NCBI GenBank assembly: GCA_023392475.1
Contig: JAEVZA010000119.1
Span: 1 to 7,583, forward strand
Direction of reading: 5' to 3'
DNA from: Actinomycetes bacterium
Lineage (GTDB): Bacteria; Actinomycetota; Acidimicrobiia; Acidimicrobiales; Microtrichaceae
Length of the DNA: 7,583 nucleotides
Part shown: piece by piece, positions 6,628-7,583 of the stretch
Numbering within the stretch: position 1 is the first letter of the stretch
Layout of the letters: every line of letters begins with the position of its first letter
Position numbers and translations under genes: made by a program
Notes under the pieces: generated by a model
Database searches by the model: none
Seen by the model: only the letters and a program-made list of their open reading frames with translations
What the model was told of the DNA's origin: nothing

Positions 6628-7583
6628 TCAGTGGGGGGAGATCGGCGGCGGCGTGGCGCCGAGGTCGCGGAGCGCACCGGCCACCGCGTGCGCGGTGTCG
6701 TCCCAGGTCGGCGCCACGTAGCCGGCGGCCCGCTCGAGCGCGCGAGCGTGGTGGCCGGTGTCGAGCAGGTGCCGCTCGACCGCGACGGTGAGCCCGTCCG
6801 CGTCGTCGGGGTCGATCTCCTCGACGCGGCCGTCGCCCGCCTCGACCAGCGCGCCGCCCGTCGACGCGATCGTCGCCCGGCCGTGGTGCAGCGCCTCCAT
6901 CACGGGCACGCCCAGTCCCTCGTACCGGGAGGGCGCCACCACGAGGAACGCCTCGTCGTAGAGCCACGCGAGCTGCCCGTCGTCGATGCCCTCGAGCCAC
7001 AGCAGCCGCCGCGCCGCGAGCGGATGCGAGCGGAGCCGCCCGACCAGGTCGGGGACGAGCCACCCCTCCTTGCCGACGATCACGAGGCCGAGGTCGGGGT
7101 GGCGCGGGGCGAGCCGGTCGAACGCCTCGAGGACGAGCTGCTGGTTCTTCCGCGGCTCCACCGTCCCGACGACGAGGAGGTAGCGCCGGATCTCCGGCGG
7201 CAGCTCCACCGGGACGGGCGCCACGACCGGCAGGTCCGCCCCGAGCGGGACGACCACGGTGTCGAGGTCGCGGCGGACGCCGTGGCGGCGGGCGACGTCC
7301 CGGAGGTCGGCCTCGGTCCGGTGCGAGATGCAGACGAACCGCTCGGTCGTGGCGAGGTGGGCGCGGAGCCAGGCGCCGAACAGCCGGCGCTGGCCGGCGT
7401 CGAACCACTCGGGGAACAGCTCGGGCATGACGTCGGCGACCAGGGCGGCCGTGTGGACGCCGGAGGCCCGCAGGCGGGGGAGCAGCCGGTCGCGGGGCTC
7501 GGGGTCGTGCCAGCCCGGCTCGAGGTCGAACCACACCGCGCCGATCGGTGGCAGGCCGAGCATGAGGGCGCGGACCTCGGGCG
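6628..7583 (-). CDS. GT4-family glycosyltransferase, 5' end beyond the window
   Basis: The frame is open to the right edge, and 317 residues are visible. Numbering from the in-frame Met at 7563, ALVADVMPELFPEWF (40-54) resembles the DxxP..FPE loop of GT-B family 4 enzymes such as the WbaZ-like group. ERFVCISHRTEADL (74-87) is the usual sensor of the N-terminal domain. The C-terminal Rossmann half has VVGTVEPRKNQQLVLEAF (131-148), VIVGKEGW (161-168) and PSRYEGLGVPVMEAL (211-225), in which Glu215 and Glu223 form the EX7E donor-binding motif. These retaining enzymes transfer a nucleotide-activated sugar, often mannose or a similar residue, in the cytoplasm. The Met at 7563 is unlikely to be the true start, since about 100 N-terminal residues would be missing and the reading frame continues upstream of it. 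It ends with TGA, 16 nt before the phosphatase start. Confidence 0.92.
   Translation of the reverse strand, partial: PEVRALMLGLPPIGAVWFDLEPGWHDPEPRDRLLPRLRASGVHTAALVADVMPELFPEWFDAGQRRLFGAWLRAHLATTERFVCISHRTEADLRDVARRHGVRRDLDTVVVPLGADLPVVAPVPVELPPEIRRYLLVVGTVEPRKNQQLVLEAFDRLAPRHPDLGLVIVGKEGWLVPDLVGRLRSHPLAARRLLWLEGIDDGQLAWLYDEAFLVVAPSRYEGLGVPVMEALHHGRATIASTGGALVEAGDGRVEEIDPDDADGLTVAVERHLLDTGHHARALERAAGYVAPTWDDTAHAVAGALRDLGATPPPISPH

Noticed and set aside
5916..6677. A longer form of the histidine phosphatase starting at 6677
   Set aside because: The extra 22 residues are Arg/Pro-rich, they overlap the end of the GT4 gene, and the ATG at 6611 has a well-spaced AGGA.
2166..6791. A plus-strand open frame of 1541 codons running opposite four of the genes
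   Set aside because: It lies antisense to genes with clear family motifs. Its translation is a monotonous mix of Arg, Glu, Val, Gly, His and Pro with no recognisable domain. In GC-rich DNA with G/C third positions the opposite strand often lacks stops, which explains its length.

Overview
The window looks like a piece of chromosome from a very GC-rich actinobacterium. By eye it is roughly three-quarters G+C, third codon positions are almost all G or C, and several starts are GTG. The glycosyltransferase types and the PAS-GGDEF-EAL protein also suit Actinobacteria in the broad sense. The genus cannot be fixed from this sequence; an Acidimicrobiia- or Thermoleophilia-like lineage is only a guess.

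All six genes lie on the minus strand, so they read from the right edge of the window to the left. In order of transcription they are: (1) a GT4 glycosyltransferase whose 5' end is cut by the window edge (6628-7583); (2) a histidine-phosphatase / phosphoglycerate-mutase-like enzyme (5916-6611); (3) a membrane-bound PAS-GGDEF-EAL cyclic-di-GMP protein (3312-5843); (4) a soluble glycosyl- or sugar-phosphate-transferase-like protein with a DDD motif, resembling the Stealth family (2235-3275); (5) a multi-pass GT39/PMT-like glycosyltransferase (589-2238); and (6) the N-terminal part of a PIG-V-like multi-pass mannosyltransferase that runs off the left edge (1-592). Gaps are 16, 72 and 36 nt, followed by two 4-nt GTGA stop/start overlaps. 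No stretch longer than 72 nt lacks a gene. No RNA gene, insertion sequence, CRISPR array, phage gene or attachment site was seen.

Taken together this looks like part of a cell-surface glycan locus. A cytoplasmic GT4 enzyme and a Stealth-like transferase could build or cap a glycan or glycolipid, and two integral-membrane enzymes of types that usually use polyprenyl-phosphate sugars could add residues on the outer face of the membrane. The c-di-GMP protein in the middle may switch the pathway, or may simply be a neighbour. Its GGDEF and EAL catalytic motifs are both intact, but the RxxD product-inhibition site is absent. The last three genes (Stealth-like, GT39, PIG-V) are the tightest unit and the most interesting part of the window. 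Nothing here clearly shows a wholly new system.
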